Source: Lewinella sp. W8 (GTDB lineage: Bacteria; Bacteroidota; Bacteroidia; Chitinophagales; Saprospiraceae). From it: a stretch of DNA of 64,000 nucleotides. Where the stretch lies: the NCBI RefSeq assembly GCF_004375085.3, contig NZ_SNAQ03000008.1, forward strand, positions 67,531 to 131,530, in the 5' to 3' direction. Positions 1-8,417 of this stretch are shown in pieces. The notes below the pieces were generated by a model. It was not told the DNA's origin. It saw only the letters and a program-made list of their open reading frames with translations, and made no database searches. Each line of letters starts with the position of its first letter. The first letter of the stretch is position 1. Both the position numbers and the translations under genes were made by a program.

Positions 1-617
1 GGCTCCAACGGTTCGAACTGCTCTGCCGCGAAGCGGAATCCTGGTGCCCCGACGAAAGGTCGTTGTCAATAAGGCAACGGCCTTTTCTTTTTTGGCTCCA
101 ACGGTTCGAACTGCTCTGCCGCGAAGCGGAATCCTGGTGCCCCGACGAAAGGTCGTTGTCAATAAGGCAACGGCCTTTTCTTTTTTGGCTCCAACGGTTC
201 GAACTGCTCTGCCGCGAAGCAGAATCCTGGTGCCCCGACGAAAGGTCGTTGTCAACAAGACAACGGCCTTTTCTTTTTTGGCTCCAACGGTTCGAACTGC
301 TCTGCCGCGAAGCGGAATCCTGGTGCCCCGACGAAAGGTCGTTGTCAATAAGGCAACGGCCTTTTCTTTTTTGGCCCCAACGGTTCGAACTGCTCTGCCG
401 CAACGCGGAATCCTGGTGCCCCGACAAAAGGTCGTTGTCAACAAGACAACGGCCTTTTCTTTTTTGGCCCCAAACGGTTCGAACTGCTCTGCCGCGAAGC
501 GGAATCCTGGTGCCCCGACGAAAGGTCGTTGTCAATAAGGCAACGGCCTTTTCTTTTTTGGCTCCAAACGGTTCGAACGGCTCTGCCGCGAAGCGGAATC
601 CTGGTGCCCCGACGAAA
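1..617 (+). repeat. Tandem array of about 6.6 units of 93 bp, each with a terminator-like hairpin
   Basis: Unit starts (ggctccaacgg or variant) fall at 1, 94, 187, 280, 373, 466 and 560; spacing is 93 bp, with one 94-bp step caused by an extra A. The last copy stops at about 617. Each unit contains a hairpin (first at 55-86: AAAGGTCGTTG, loop, CAACGGCCTTTT) followed by TTTTCTTTTTT, which looks like a plus-strand intrinsic terminator. A second small hairpin, CCGC-GAA-GCGG, lies in the other half. Two stem/loop versions occur: GTTGTC-AATAA-GGCAAC (U-G pair) and GTTGTC-AACAA-GACAAC (U-A pair), so pairing is kept while sequence changes. Because 93 is a multiple of 3, all frames stay open and give spurious ORFs. 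The array begins at the window edge and may extend upstream. Confidence 0.9.
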
Positions 618-736
618 CCTGAATCGTCCCAATTTTTGCGCTCACGTCAAGGGGAGATTCAACGACGGCTATGCTAAATCCGCAAAGCGGTACCGAGGCA
701 CCGCTATAGTCATTCTCTGCATGCACCGTGGTGGGT

Positions 737-820
737 GACCAGCGATTCCGGGGGAATCGTGAGTGTATTGTGGGGCACTCAGTAGGTGGCAACGCATGAC
801 TTGCCGCTACCTTCCTGTCC
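737..820. repeat. Composite palindromic repeat, copy A
   Basis: Begins gaccagcgattcc; an inverted repeat GCGATTCC-ggg-GGAATCGT lies at 742-760, followed by a gggcactcag segment and a degenerate palindrome around ggcaacgcatgacttgcc. The same order of modules recurs at 1823-1905 (copy B), so this is one dispersed REP/BIME-like element. The surrounding stretch 618-882 has no gene; 670-700 also holds a small CCGC-AAA-GCGG hairpin similar to that of the 93-bp units. Confidence 0.6.
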
Positions 821-882
821 CGGAATTGGTCTGCTTATTCCCGGGCATCATTACTTCCGTTACGCTCCCATAAATCTAAACA

Positions 883-1566
883 TCACAACTGATCAACGCT
901 TTGCGCAACCACCGCATCAACGATGGGCCGCAGGCGTTCCTCCAGTAAGCTGACGGAATACCAGTCCATTCGATTAAAACGCTCGACGGGGCGGGTCCAT
1001 TCTTCGTCAAAGTCGGTGCTCCGCACGGAGTTTGCCCCCTTCACTTCTTCGTTGATGGTTTTGATCTTCTGCCCACTTCCGTCGAACAACACGATCCGCA
1101 TCCGTGCTACCGGCTTGAATCCACTTAGCCCCCCGAGTATGGGTTTAGAGCAAACGATGTTGATGTTTAAAAAGTAATCCGCATAATCATCATTTTTTTT
1201 CTTGATGACACTTTTGGGGATTAATGGATTGGGATAACCACTCTCATTTAGGGTAGCGACTTTATCGCTGACCGTAAGCGGCTCCAGTTGAATACCTTTT
1301 TCCTCTAGCTGTTTTTGTAGCAGCTCGTAAGCACCATCCAGGAATAGTTTTGTCAAGCGCTTATCGACCCGTCCTTGCAGATCTTTCTCTTCGGAGGTGT
1401 AAGGAACATCATCGATTTTTCTGGGATCCAACCCATTTAAAACGTCCTCGTTGATCCCTCCCGTAAAACCGATGATGGCCACGCGACCGGCTGAGAGATC
1501 CTGGCCCAAAAGCTCAGCACCAAAACTTAGTGAACCGACAAGAATCAGCGATAAAAGAAGTTTCAT
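883..1566 (-). CDS. Secreted protein of unknown function
   Basis: A 227-residue protein with a clear N-terminal signal peptide (MKLLLSLILVGSLSFGAELL, cleavage likely near residue 22). The rest is a soluble domain opening with a beta strand (GRVAIIGFTGG) and containing DYFLNINIVC and ARMRIVLFDGSGQKIKTI, which suggests an alpha/beta periplasmic or secreted protein. I do not recognise the family. It has no operon partner: the nearest gene on the same strand is prfB, 0.8 kb upstream in its own reading direction, and a repeat-rich region lies between. The ATG start is chosen because it gives the signal peptide. Confidence 0.75.
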   Translation of the reverse strand: MKLLLSLILVGSLSFGAELLGQDLSAGRVAIIGFTGGINEDVLNGLDPRKIDDVPYTSEEKDLQGRVDKRLTKLFLDGAYELLQKQLEEKGIQLEPLTVSDKVATLNESGYPNPLIPKSVIKKKNDDYADYFLNINIVCSKPILGGLSGFKPVARMRIVLFDGSGQKIKTINEEVKGANSVRSTDFDEEWTRPVERFNRMDWYSVSLLEERLRPIVDAVVAQSVDQL

Positions 1567-1822
1567 AGTATCCTGCTTTTGGGTGAAGAATTACTGAAAG
1601 TAACCTTTATCAGCTGATTTCTTCAGGAATCTGCAACGTATCCGGGAATTAAAGCGCTGTGCACTCGCTTCGGAGGGTGGAAGCCCAATGCTTTCCTGGC
1701 TACCTTGAGAACATTGGGAAGCTTATATCAATATTGGCTAGCTACCCACTATTCGCCGGATGTCTACTACGCCGTGAAGTGGCAACCATTCGTTAATTCC
1801 CCCCTCAGACTTAGCTTTGCGC

Positions 1823-1905
1823 GACCAGCGATTCCAGAGGAATCGCGCTTGGAGTTCCGGGCACGCAGCAGGCGACAAGACATGTCTTGTCGCTACGTTC
1901 CCGCG
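1823..1905. repeat. Composite palindromic repeat, copy B
   Basis: Same module order as copy A: gaccagcgattcc, a perfect inverted repeat GCGATTCC-aga-GGAATCGC (1828-1846), a gggcacgcag segment, then a 22-nt perfect palindrome at 1872-1893 (GCGACAAGACA and its complement). The better-preserved stems here suggest this copy is younger or under selection for folding. Confidence 0.6.
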
Positions 1906-1919
1906 CCTAAGGGGTTTGG

Positions 1920-2310
1920 TCGACAGGCTTGCGCTTGCCTGACCAATCATTGATGGGGCGGGGAGCGAGGCTCTTCCGGAAAGATGGTCGGCCCTAGGAA
2001 TGGCTCGGCGTGGAACGCCTCGACCGGTTTTGGGTGCGTTCGCTTGGGACCTCGAAGTGTGCAACAAGCACAGCGCGTTGCTCCTTTGAGGGTCCCCGCC
2101 GGCTGCATTCTCCAGAATCAAGACCGGCTTGTGCTTGCCCGACCAATTAATGCACCCCCTTAATTTTTGAAATCAATAATCCGGTGCTACCGGTTCCTTT
2201 AATCGCGGCCAAAAGAACAAATCCTCGGCTTCAAGACCGGCTTGCGGAGCAAACCGGATCCGAGGTCACCCCAGCTTCGAGACCAGCCTACGGAGCAAGC
2301 CAGTTCCGGG
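1920..2310. repeat. Cluster of GACCGGCTTGC-type palindromes (REP-like)
   Basis: Several copies of a short palindrome are packed in a gene-free stretch (1567-2383): near 1920-1945 (CAGGC...GCCTG), 2121-2140, 2235-2257 (CCGGCTTGC-GGA-GCAAACCGG) and 2281-2305 (gaccagcctacggagcaagcc). Related copies occur at 16.5 kb and 21.2 kb. ORFs through this region have no coding character. I see no gene between the secreted protein at 1566 and the prfB stop at 2384. Confidence 0.6.
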
Positions 2311-2383
2311 GTCAACGGGTGACAGTAACTCCAAAAGTCTATTCTACCGCCGCCTGAATCCTAAATTCTTCAGCCTTGATCCT

Positions 2384-3472
2384 CTACTTCGCTTCTCCGC
2401 TCCAGCGCAGATAGGCCTTCAGGAAGTCTTCCAGATCGCCGTCCAGGACGGCGTCGGTCTGGCTGGTTTGCCAGTTGGTGCGGTGGTCCTTGACGCGGCG
2501 ATCGTCGAGGACGTAGCTACGGATCTGGCTGCCCCACTCGTTGGCCGTTTTGCCGGCCTCGATTTCGTCCTTCTCCGCCCGTTGTTTGGACAGCTCCAGT
2601 TCATAAATCCGGCTGCGGAGCATGTTCATGGCCCGTTCGCGGTTCTGGTGCTGGCTCCGCTCTTCCTGGCATTCGACCACGATGCCGGTGGGGGCGTGGG
2701 TTACGCGGACGGCGGATTCCGTCTTGTTGACGTGCTGACCGCCCGCGCCGCTGGCGCGGAAGGTGTCCCAGCTCAGATCGGCGGGGTTGATCTCGACTTC
2801 GATGGTATCGTCTACGCGGGGATGGACGAAGACGGAGGCAAAGCTCGTTTGCCGTTTACCCTGGGCGTTAAAGGGGCTAATCCGGACCAGGCGGTGCACC
2901 CCATTTTCGCCCTTGAGCATACCGTAGGCAAAGTCGCCGATAATCTCCACCGTGGCGGATTTGATGCCCGCTACGTCTCCTTCGGTGCGGTTGGCGACCG
3001 ACAGTTTATAGTCGGTATTCTTGTCAACGTACATCGAGTACATCCGCAGGAGCATATCGGCCCAGTCGTTGGCTTCGGTGCCTCCGGCACCGGCGTTGAT
3101 CTCCAGGATGGCTCCGAGTTCATCTTCGGGGCGGTTGAGGGTAGCCCGGAACTCAGCGTCGTCCAGCACGGCGATCGTCTCTTCGTAGCGGCGGTCCACT
3201 TCTTCCTCGGTCCCCTCCCCCTCCTTTAAGAATTCCTGCAGCACTTCGAGATCATCTACCCGATCCGCCACCGTCTGGTACTGTTTTACCCAGTTCTTAT
3301 GGCTCTGCAGGGACTTCATGATGGATTCGGCCTGCTTACTGTCGTTCCAGAAATTGGGGTCGAGGCTCCGCTGGGTGAGGTCCTCGATTTCGAAACTTCG
3401 CTTCTCCACGTCCAGGTACCCCTTGAGCAGCTCCAGGCGTTGCTTGAGTTCCTTCAGTTGATCGTTGGTCAT
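2384..3472 (-). CDS. prfB: Peptide chain release factor 2
   Basis: Recognises UGA and UAA stop codons and triggers peptide release on the ribosome. 362 residues, the normal RF2 length. The GGQ motif that reaches the peptidyl-transferase centre is at residues 244-246 (SGAGGQHVNKTESAVR), and the RF2-type stop-codon reading motif SPF at 199-201 (RISPFNAQGKRQTSF). Most RF2 genes contain an in-frame UGA near codon 25 read by a +1 shift; here the frame is uninterrupted (codons AAG GGG TAC CTG GAC GTG at about residues 17-22), so that autoregulation is absent. It lies downstream of the rpmB block but is separated from it by a strong terminator. Confidence 0.97.
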   Translation of the reverse strand: MTNDQLKELKQRLELLKGYLDVEKRSFEIEDLTQRSLDPNFWNDSKQAESIMKSLQSHKNWVKQYQTVADRVDDLEVLQEFLKEGEGTEEEVDRRYEETIAVLDDAEFRATLNRPEDELGAILEINAGAGGTEANDWADMLLRMYSMYVDKNTDYKLSVANRTEGDVAGIKSATVEIIGDFAYGMLKGENGVHRLVRISPFNAQGKRQTSFASVFVHPRVDDTIEVEINPADLSWDTFRASGAGGQHVNKTESAVRVTHAPTGIVVECQEERSQHQNRERAMNMLRSRIYELELSKQRAEKDEIEAGKTANEWGSQIRSYVLDDRRVKDHRTNWQTSQTDAVLDGDLEDFLKAYLRWSGEAK

Positions 3473-3572
3473 GGAAAATAATTTGGAATGTTTCCCCTGA
3501 GAATAAGGGCGATAAAGGTAGATAAATTAAAGTGTGACGGGAAGGGAATCCACCACGGTAAGCCACCACGAA

Positions 3573-3607
3573 AAAAGCTCAACTTCCCCGGGGGAAGTTG
3601 AGCTTTT
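3573..3607 (-). terminator. Strong intrinsic terminator after the rpmB-rpmG-DUF4295 block
   Basis: A 17-bp perfect inverted repeat (AAAAGCTCAACTTCCCC and its complement, one central G) is followed on the minus strand by TTTTTT. It ends the ribosomal-protein transcript and insulates prfB. Confidence 0.9.
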
Positions 3608-3627
3608 CATGAGGAATAACCAAAGGG

Positions 3628-3801
3628 TTACTTGTCCTTCATGAATTCGTCGATCTTGTCCTTGTGGACCATCACTTCCTTGTAAGAGTACTTACCAGTC
3701 TTGGGATCCTTAACGGACTGAACAACTTTGATGTAGTCACGACCGGAACCGGCGTTGGCGGCACGTTGGCCTACCCGTGAGTTCTTTGATACTTTAGCCA
3801 T
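3628..3801 (-). CDS. DUF4295 family small basic protein
   Basis: A 57-residue lysine-rich protein (MAKVSKNSRVGQRAANAG... ending DEFMKDK). The DUF4295 family is characteristic of Bacteroidota and is habitually encoded directly after rpmB and rpmG, as here (56 nt after rpmG). Its role is not established; the context, size and charge suggest a ribosome-associated protein. The start is the only ATG giving the conserved MAKVSKN N-terminus. Confidence 0.9.
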   Translation of the reverse strand: MAKVSKNSRVGQRAANAGSGRDYIKVVQSVKDPKTGKYSYKEVMVHKDKIDEFMKDK

Positions 3802-3857
3802 TGTTAGGTTGGTTTGGTATCCTTAACGACAATCGCCGCCCGGGATAGGTTCAATGA

Positions 3858-4046
3858 TTACTTAATTTCCCGGTGAACGGTCATCTTACGCAGAATCGGG
3901 TTGTACTTCTTCAGTTCAAGCCGTTCTGGCGTATTCTTACGGTTCTTCTGGGTAACGTACCGACTGGTGCCGGGTTGACCAGTAGCCTTGTGCTCGGTGC
4001 ACTCAAGGATGATCTGGTTACGGTTGCCTTTACTCTTCTTTGCCAT
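3858..4046 (-). CDS. rpmG: 50S ribosomal protein L33 (bL33)
   Basis: A 62-residue protein, [19 protein letters not shown] through [17 protein letters not shown]. This is the classic bL33 length and ending; the protein sits near the E site of the large subunit. The usual zinc cysteine pairs are absent (only one Cys, in LECTEH), so it is a C-minus, zinc-independent paralog type. It starts 12 nt after the rpmB stop, in one operon with it. Confidence 0.97.
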   Translation of the reverse strand: MAKKSKGNRNQIILECTEHKATGQPGTSRYVTQKNRKNTPERLELKKYNPILRKMTVHREIK

Positions 4047-4058
4047 GGTATAGATGAA

Positions 4059-4307
4059 TTAGAGCTTAACGCCGGTATCAATTCCCTTGGATTCGAGTTT
4101 CTTTACGTAAGCGTAAACACCAAGCTTGTTGATGGTACGCATGGCGCTGGTGGATACCCGCAGCGTTACGAACTCGCCCGTTTCGGGAACAAAGAATTTT
4201 TTCTTCTGAATGTTGGGCACAAAACGACGCTTAGTCTTCCGGTTGGAGTGCGAAACGTTGTTGCCACTGATGGGCTTCTTACCCGTGAAATTGCAAACTT
4301 TAGACAT
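4059..4307 (-). CDS. rpmB: 50S ribosomal protein L28 (bL28)
   Basis: An 82-residue protein beginning [21 protein letters not shown] and ending [13 protein letters not shown]; the [14 protein letters not shown] segment is the L28 signature. The open frame extends upstream to 4409 but the start at 4307 gives the family N-terminus, and the extra upstream codons run through the tRNA terminator. First gene of the rpmB-rpmG-DUF4295 operon. Confidence 0.97.
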   Translation of the reverse strand: MSKVCNFTGKKPISGNNVSHSNRKTKRRFVPNIQKKKFFVPETGEFVTLRVSTSAMRTINKLGVYAYVKKLESKGIDTGVKL

Positions 4308-4337
4308 AGCTACTGGCGTTGGCCCGGGGGCTATCAA

Positions 4338-4363
4338 TAAAAAAGCAGACCGCAGTCTGCTTA
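4338..4363 (-). terminator. Intrinsic terminator after tRNA-Arg
   Basis: Stem AAGCAGAC, loop of 4, GTCTGCTT, followed on the minus strand by TTTTTTATT. It lies between the tRNA gene and rpmB, so the tRNA is probably an independent transcript. Confidence 0.85.
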
Positions 4364-4428
4364 GAAGTGACTCTGTTGGCCTTTTTATCAGGATTATTCT
4401 CCCGGTCAAAGACCCGTTTAGTCATTTG

Positions 4429-4502
4429 TGACTCTGTCAGGATTCGAACCTGAAACCTCTTGATTCGTAGTCAAGTGCTCTATCCAGTTGAGCTACAGAG
4501 CC
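4429..4502 (-). tRNA. tRNA-Arg (anticodon ACG)
   Basis: Read on the minus strand: acceptor GGCTCTG pairs with CAGAGTC (one G-U pair), D arm TAGCTCAACTGGATAGAGC, anticodon stem CTTGA/TCAAG with loop CTACGAA giving anticodon ACG (arginine CGN, A34 expected to become inosine), T arm CAGGTTCGAATCCTG, discriminator A. 74 nt; CCA is not encoded. Confidence 0.97.
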
Positions 4503-4676
4503 AATAACTTCTTCCGAAGCGGACGCAAAGGTAAGCAGATTTTTATTTTCTCACAACCCAGCAACAATTTTTATTGGCTTTTTTGTGAGGAATCCGCCGC
4601 GATAAAGTCACCTCCGTGGTAGTACCTCTTGATTAACAAGCAAATAGCCACGATTGGTTGCGAGAAAAGATTTTAT

Positions 4677-5387
4677 TTACTCTTCTCTCCCCAGTAATGA
4701 CCAACTCAGCACGCCCCCCAGCACGTCTACCGCCGTGTGCAACAGCATCAGGGGCCACAGGGTCCAGGACTTCATGAAGAAGAACCCAAACAGGATGGCC
4801 ATTAAAACGATCTTCATTACTGCCCTCCCCCCCTGATAGAAATGCCCGAGGCCAAAAGCAACGGCCGGAATAACCAGAGCGGAAACCTGACCGAGCGGAC
4901 TCGGGCCCAACACCTCCGTCAGGTAGCTGATCATAAAGCCCCGGTAGATTACTTCCTCACAGACGCCAGCCGTGACGGCCAGGAAGAGGAAGTGCAGAAA
5001 CTCCCGGGAGTTGGCGGGTAAGAAACCCATACGGTGGAATTCCCGCCGGGTGGCTTCCCGCCGATCCGAGCTGCCCGCCTCCAGGTATACGTCGAGCAGG
5101 TACAGCCCGATGAAGGCCGAAAGCACCATCACGGCACCAAGATCATAGGGGAAATCTCCCCATCCCAAACCGAGGTCAACCATCGGGCGGCCACTGAAGT
5201 ACCACACGATGATGATCATGGCCGTAAGTCCCCAGAGTAGCGCACCATTGCCGTAATACAGGGCAATTTTCATTTTAGAAGACCATCGGGAACTGTCTTC
5301 ATGCCGCCGTTTGCTCGCCGAGAAGAACAGGACTGCGGGCAGGAGGATACCCAGCAGAAAAAATAAGATATGATCCGCCAGTTGCAC
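4677..5387 (-). CDS. CPBP family intramembrane metalloprotease
   Basis: About 236 residues, strongly hydrophobic with roughly seven to eight membrane segments. It has the three CPBP (CAAX protease/bacteriocin-processing, Rce1-like) motifs in order: EEVIYRG, GLGHFYQGG and LLHTAVDV, which supply the glutamates and histidines of the active site. Members process prenylated or small membrane peptides or act in immunity to bacteriocins; the substrate here is unknown. The start is a GTG at 5387 that overlaps the divergent helicase reading frame by 18 bp, so at least one of the two starts is probably misplaced. Confidence 0.85.
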   Translation of the reverse strand: MQLADHILFFLLGILLPAVLFFSASKRRHEDSSRWSSKMKIALYYGNGALLWGLTAMIIIVWYFSGRPMVDLGLGWGDFPYDLGAVMVLSAFIGLYLLDVYLEAGSSDRREATRREFHRMGFLPANSREFLHFLFLAVTAGVCEEVIYRGFMISYLTEVLGPSPLGQVSALVIPAVAFGLGHFYQGGRAVMKIVLMAILFGFFFMKSWTLWPLMLLHTAVDVLGGVLSWSLLGREE

Positions 5388-8300
5388 GGGCGCAAGGTAT
5401 TACCTTTGGCGCTTTCGCTTGAAAATTTTGGAAAACGAATTCTCTTGGCCGACACTTCCGAAGTCCTTTTTAATTTCTTTGAGTTTCGAACGGGTATTTT
5501 TCTACCCAAAGCCTACGTAGCCAGCCGAAATACGGCGGGCAGATTGGTGCACATCCACCAAACGGCCCGGCCCGGAGGTCTGGGAATTTTCGACATCTCA
5601 CCCTCCGAGCCCCTGGAGCGGGCGCTCCAGCTCGCCGATTCCTTACGGGAAAAAAACATCACGGAAGTATTTCGCAAGGGCGCCAAAAAAGTCCCTACCC
5701 TGGCGGGCTTACTGGGCGGCAAGGAACGAGAAAACGTTATCCGGCACATCCACCACCGGACATCGGAGATGCTCACCATCTGCCGGGCGGAGGGCATTGC
5801 CGTTACGCTGGGGCTTGACCCCCGCAAAGCGCCCCACGATTATCTGGTCCCCTTCCATCCAACCCCTCCCCTGCCCCGGGCCAGCTTTAGTCTTCACGAT
5901 GGTGGCATGGATTATCGGCTGATCCTGGAGGGTAAGGATGGCCAGCTCCAAAACATCCGTTATCAGGACGTAAAGGTGATCACCAATCACCCCATCCCGG
6001 GCTGGATCGTGGCCGACGGCCAGCTTTATCCCCTCACGGGGATGAACGGCGATCAGGTCAGGCCCTTCCTGAGTCGGGATACCGTCCAGATTCCGTCGGA
6101 AAAGGTCAGTCAATATTGGCGGGAATTCGTCATTCGGGTAGCCAAGCACAATCCCATCCAGGCCGAAGGTTTTACCTACCGGGAAGTGCTCCAGCCCGAC
6201 CGACTGCGCATCGCCGCCCGCCCCCACCCCTTCGAAGGGAAATACTACCTCTACCCCGAATTCCTGTACGGCAAAACGGTATTCCCGCTGGGTGGCAGCG
6301 ATACCACTGCCGTAGACTATACCGCCCGCCCACCCTACCGGCTGACCCGGATCGTGCGTAATCCGGAACAGGAGGCGGAACTCCTCCAAAAACTGACGGA
6401 TACCGGTCTGCAACCCGTGACGGGAACGGCCGCCATGCTGCCCGATGATACGTCCGCCGAGGATCCCCACGCCGCCCTGCGGTGGCTGACGGAAAACGGT
6501 TCGCTGCTGGAAAGCCAGGGTATTGAAGTCACGCCGCCGGAAATCGAAGGCCAGGTGATCACAACGCATCCGGGCAGCATCACCATCACCTCCGAGCAGG
6601 AAAACGACTGGCTGGACCTGAAGGGAACCGTGGAAGTGGGGCCCCACCGGATACCCTTCGCTAAACTGGTTCGCTTCATCCAGCGCAATGATCCCTGCTT
6701 CCCGCTACCCGACGGCTCCATTTTCCTCATTCCCCAGACCTGGTTTTCCCGCTACCGCTCCGGCCTGCAGTTTGCCCGGGTCGAGGGACGCAAGGTGCGC
6801 CTCGCCCGTAGTCAGGCCCCCCTGCTGCAGGACATGGGCGTATCTACCCACGACGGTGAACTGGCCAGGACCCTCGCCAGCGCCTACCAACCCAGTCATC
6901 AGTTAAAGGCGACGCTCCGTCCTTACCAGCTGCGGGGTGCCCGGTGGTTGGTCCGCCACTATCACGAAGAGCTCGGTGCCTGCCTGGCCGACGATATGGG
7001 ACTGGGTAAAACCCTGCAGACGATCGCCGTGCTGCTTTACGCCAAGGAGCGCCTGGGAGAAGCAATAGGAAGTGTAGCTGGGCGCAAGCGCGCAGGTGCC
7101 GAAGATACTTCTGGCAGCAATGCTTCCAGCGGACAGCAAATGGACCTTTTCAACGCCCCCGCTGCCGACGAAGAGTTCCTCCAACCCCTCCGGGCACTGA
7201 TCGTACTTCCCGCCTCCCTGGTCTTTAACTGGCGCAATGAACTTCAGCAATTTGCGCCCTCGCTGACGGTAGCCACCCATACCGGAACGGGACGAACGAA
7301 AGACGCCCGGGTACTGCGTCGCTTCGATGTCCTCCTGACGACCTACCAAACGGCCCTGCGTGACCAGTCGGTCCTGGAGCAGATTGACTTCACCTACATC
7401 GTGCTGGACGAAAGCCAGCAAATCAAGAACCGCCAGAGCAAGGTTTTCCGGTCGCTCAACGAACTGTCCGCCCGGCACCGGATCAGCCTGTCGGGCACCC
7501 CGATCGAGAATTCGCTCTCCGACCTGTGGTCCCAGATGCAATTCATCAATCCGGGATTGCTGCGGAATTACGCCTTCTTCAAAAAGACCTTCATCACGCC
7601 CATTGAGCAACGGGACGACGAAGAGAAAAAAGCCCAACTACGGAAGCTGGTTAGCCCCCACCTGCTGCGCCGGACCAAAGAAGAAGTAGCGCCCGACCTC
7701 CCGGAACTCGACGTGCAGCAGTACTACTGTGAAATGTCGAGTCCGCAGCGGAAACGCTACGAACAGGAGGTTGCGGCCGCCAGAAATGCGCTACTGGGGG
7801 CTTACGCCCCCGAAAACGGGCAGTATAAGCTGCGGGTGATCCAGACGCTGACGCGTCTGCGTCAGCTGGCCAACCACCCGGTACTCGTGGAGGAAGACTA
7901 CACGAAAAGCTCCGGTAAGTTTGACGAGGTAATCGAGCAGTGGGAAACCGTCCATAAGTCGGGCCACAAAGTGCTCATCTTCAGCAGTATGGTCAGCCAC
8001 CTGGAATTGTTCCGGGCTAAACTCGAGGCCGAAGGAAAGCCCTTCGCCTGGATTACCGGCCAGGTATCCGCCAAACAACGGGCCGTGGAAGTTACCCGCT
8101 TCCAGGAAAATCCGGAGGTGCAGACGTTCTTCATCTCGATCAAGGCCGGTGGCACCGGCCTTAACCTGACCGCCGCGGACTATGTCTTCATCCTCGACCC
8201 CTGGTGGAACCCCTCCACCGAAGACCAGGCCATCGCCCGGGCCCACCGGATCGGGAGGAAGGGCAACGTCTTCGCGCGGAAGTTTCTGACCAAGGATACC

Positions 8301-8417
8301 ATCGAGGAGAAAATCAACCGGCTGCAGGCCCGGAAGAAGCAACTCTCCGAGGACATCATCGGAGACGGCGTCGGGCTGGACTTTGACCGGGAAGAATTAC
8401 GGTACCTCCTCGGTTAG
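5370..8417 (+). CDS. SNF2-family DEAD/DEAH helicase
   Basis: Double-stranded DNA translocase of the SNF2/RapA-like class, up to 1015 residues. The N-terminal 520 residues are a family-specific region. The ATPase core follows: Walker A DDMGLGKTLQT near 540, motif II DESQQIKN near 680, motif III LSGTPIENSLSDLW, then the C-terminal lobe with FISIKAGGTGLNL, DPWWNPSTEDQAIARAHRIG and the Q-x-x-R-x-x-R arginines. A Gly/Ser/Ala-rich low-complexity insert (near residues 568-595) sits between motifs I and Ia. A TACCTTTG -7-like element at 5401-5408 lies inside the annotated 5' end, so the true start may be downstream, for example the TTG at 5445. The 3' end overlaps msrA convergently by 21 bp. Confidence 0.93.
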   Translation: MIRQLHGRKVLPLALSLENFGKRILLADTSEVLFNFFEFRTGIFLPKAYVASRNTAGRLVHIHQTARPGGLGIFDISPSEPLERALQLADSLREKNITEVFRKGAKKVPTLAGLLGGKERENVIRHIHHRTSEMLTICRAEGIAVTLGLDPRKAPHDYLVPFHPTPPLPRASFSLHDGGMDYRLILEGKDGQLQNIRYQDVKVITNHPIPGWIVADGQLYPLTGMNGDQVRPFLSRDTVQIPSEKVSQYWREFVIRVAKHNPIQAEGFTYREVLQPDRLRIAARPHPFEGKYYLYPEFLYGKTVFPLGGSDTTAVDYTARPPYRLTRIVRNPEQEAELLQKLTDTGLQPVTGTAAMLPDDTSAEDPHAALRWLTENGSLLESQGIEVTPPEIEGQVITTHPGSITITSEQENDWLDLKGTVEVGPHRIPFAKLVRFIQRNDPCFPLPDGSIFLIPQTWFSRYRSGLQFARVEGRKVRLARSQAPLLQDMGVSTHDGELARTLASAYQPSHQLKATLRPYQLRGARWLVRHYHEELGACLADDMGLGKTLQTIAVLLYAKERLGEAIGSVAGRKRAGAEDTSGSNASSGQQMDLFNAPAADEEFLQPLRALIVLPASLVFNWRNELQQFAPSLTVATHTGTGRTKDARVLRRFDVLLTTYQTALRDQSVLEQIDFTYIVLDESQQIKNRQSKVFRSLNELSARHRISLSGTPIENSLSDLWSQMQFINPGLLRNYAFFKKTFITPIEQRDDEEKKAQLRKLVSPHLLRRTKEEVAPDLPELDVQQYYCEMSSPQRKRYEQEVAAARNALLGAYAPENGQYKLRVIQTLTRLRQLANHPVLVEEDYTKSSGKFDEVIEQWETVHKSGHKVLIFSSMVSHLELFRAKLEAEGKPFAWITGQVSAKQRAVEVTRFQENPEVQTFFISIKAGGTGLNLTAADYVFILDPWWNPSTEDQAIARAHRIGRKGNVFARKFLTKDTIEEKINRLQARKKQLSEDIIGDGVGLDFDREELRYLLG

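Noticed and set aside
1-617. Possible CRISPR array or tRNA-derived repeat (GGTTCGAA and GGTGCCCCGAC resemble tRNA pieces)
   Set aside because: Units are contiguous with no variable spacers, no cas gene is present, and the fragments do not fold into a cloverleaf.
44-677. Two long overlapping plus-strand ORFs in the tandem array encoding 31-residue peptide repeats
   Set aside because: They exist only because the 93-bp unit is a multiple of three; several frames stay open at once, the peptide is unlike any exported or soluble protein, and the DNA conserves RNA stems rather than codons.
1738-2121. 127-residue minus-strand ORF in the palindrome cluster
   Set aside because: Its sequence is made of the dispersed palindromes and shows no domain, signal peptide or membrane helix.
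2468-3229. 253-residue ORF antisense to prfB
   Set aside because: A shadow of a highly biased G+C-rich coding strand; prfB is certain.
4367-4437. 10-nt duplication (GTGACTCTGT) of the tRNA-Arg 3' end, as an attachment-site remnant
   Set aside because: Too short, and no integrase or foreign gene block lies nearby.
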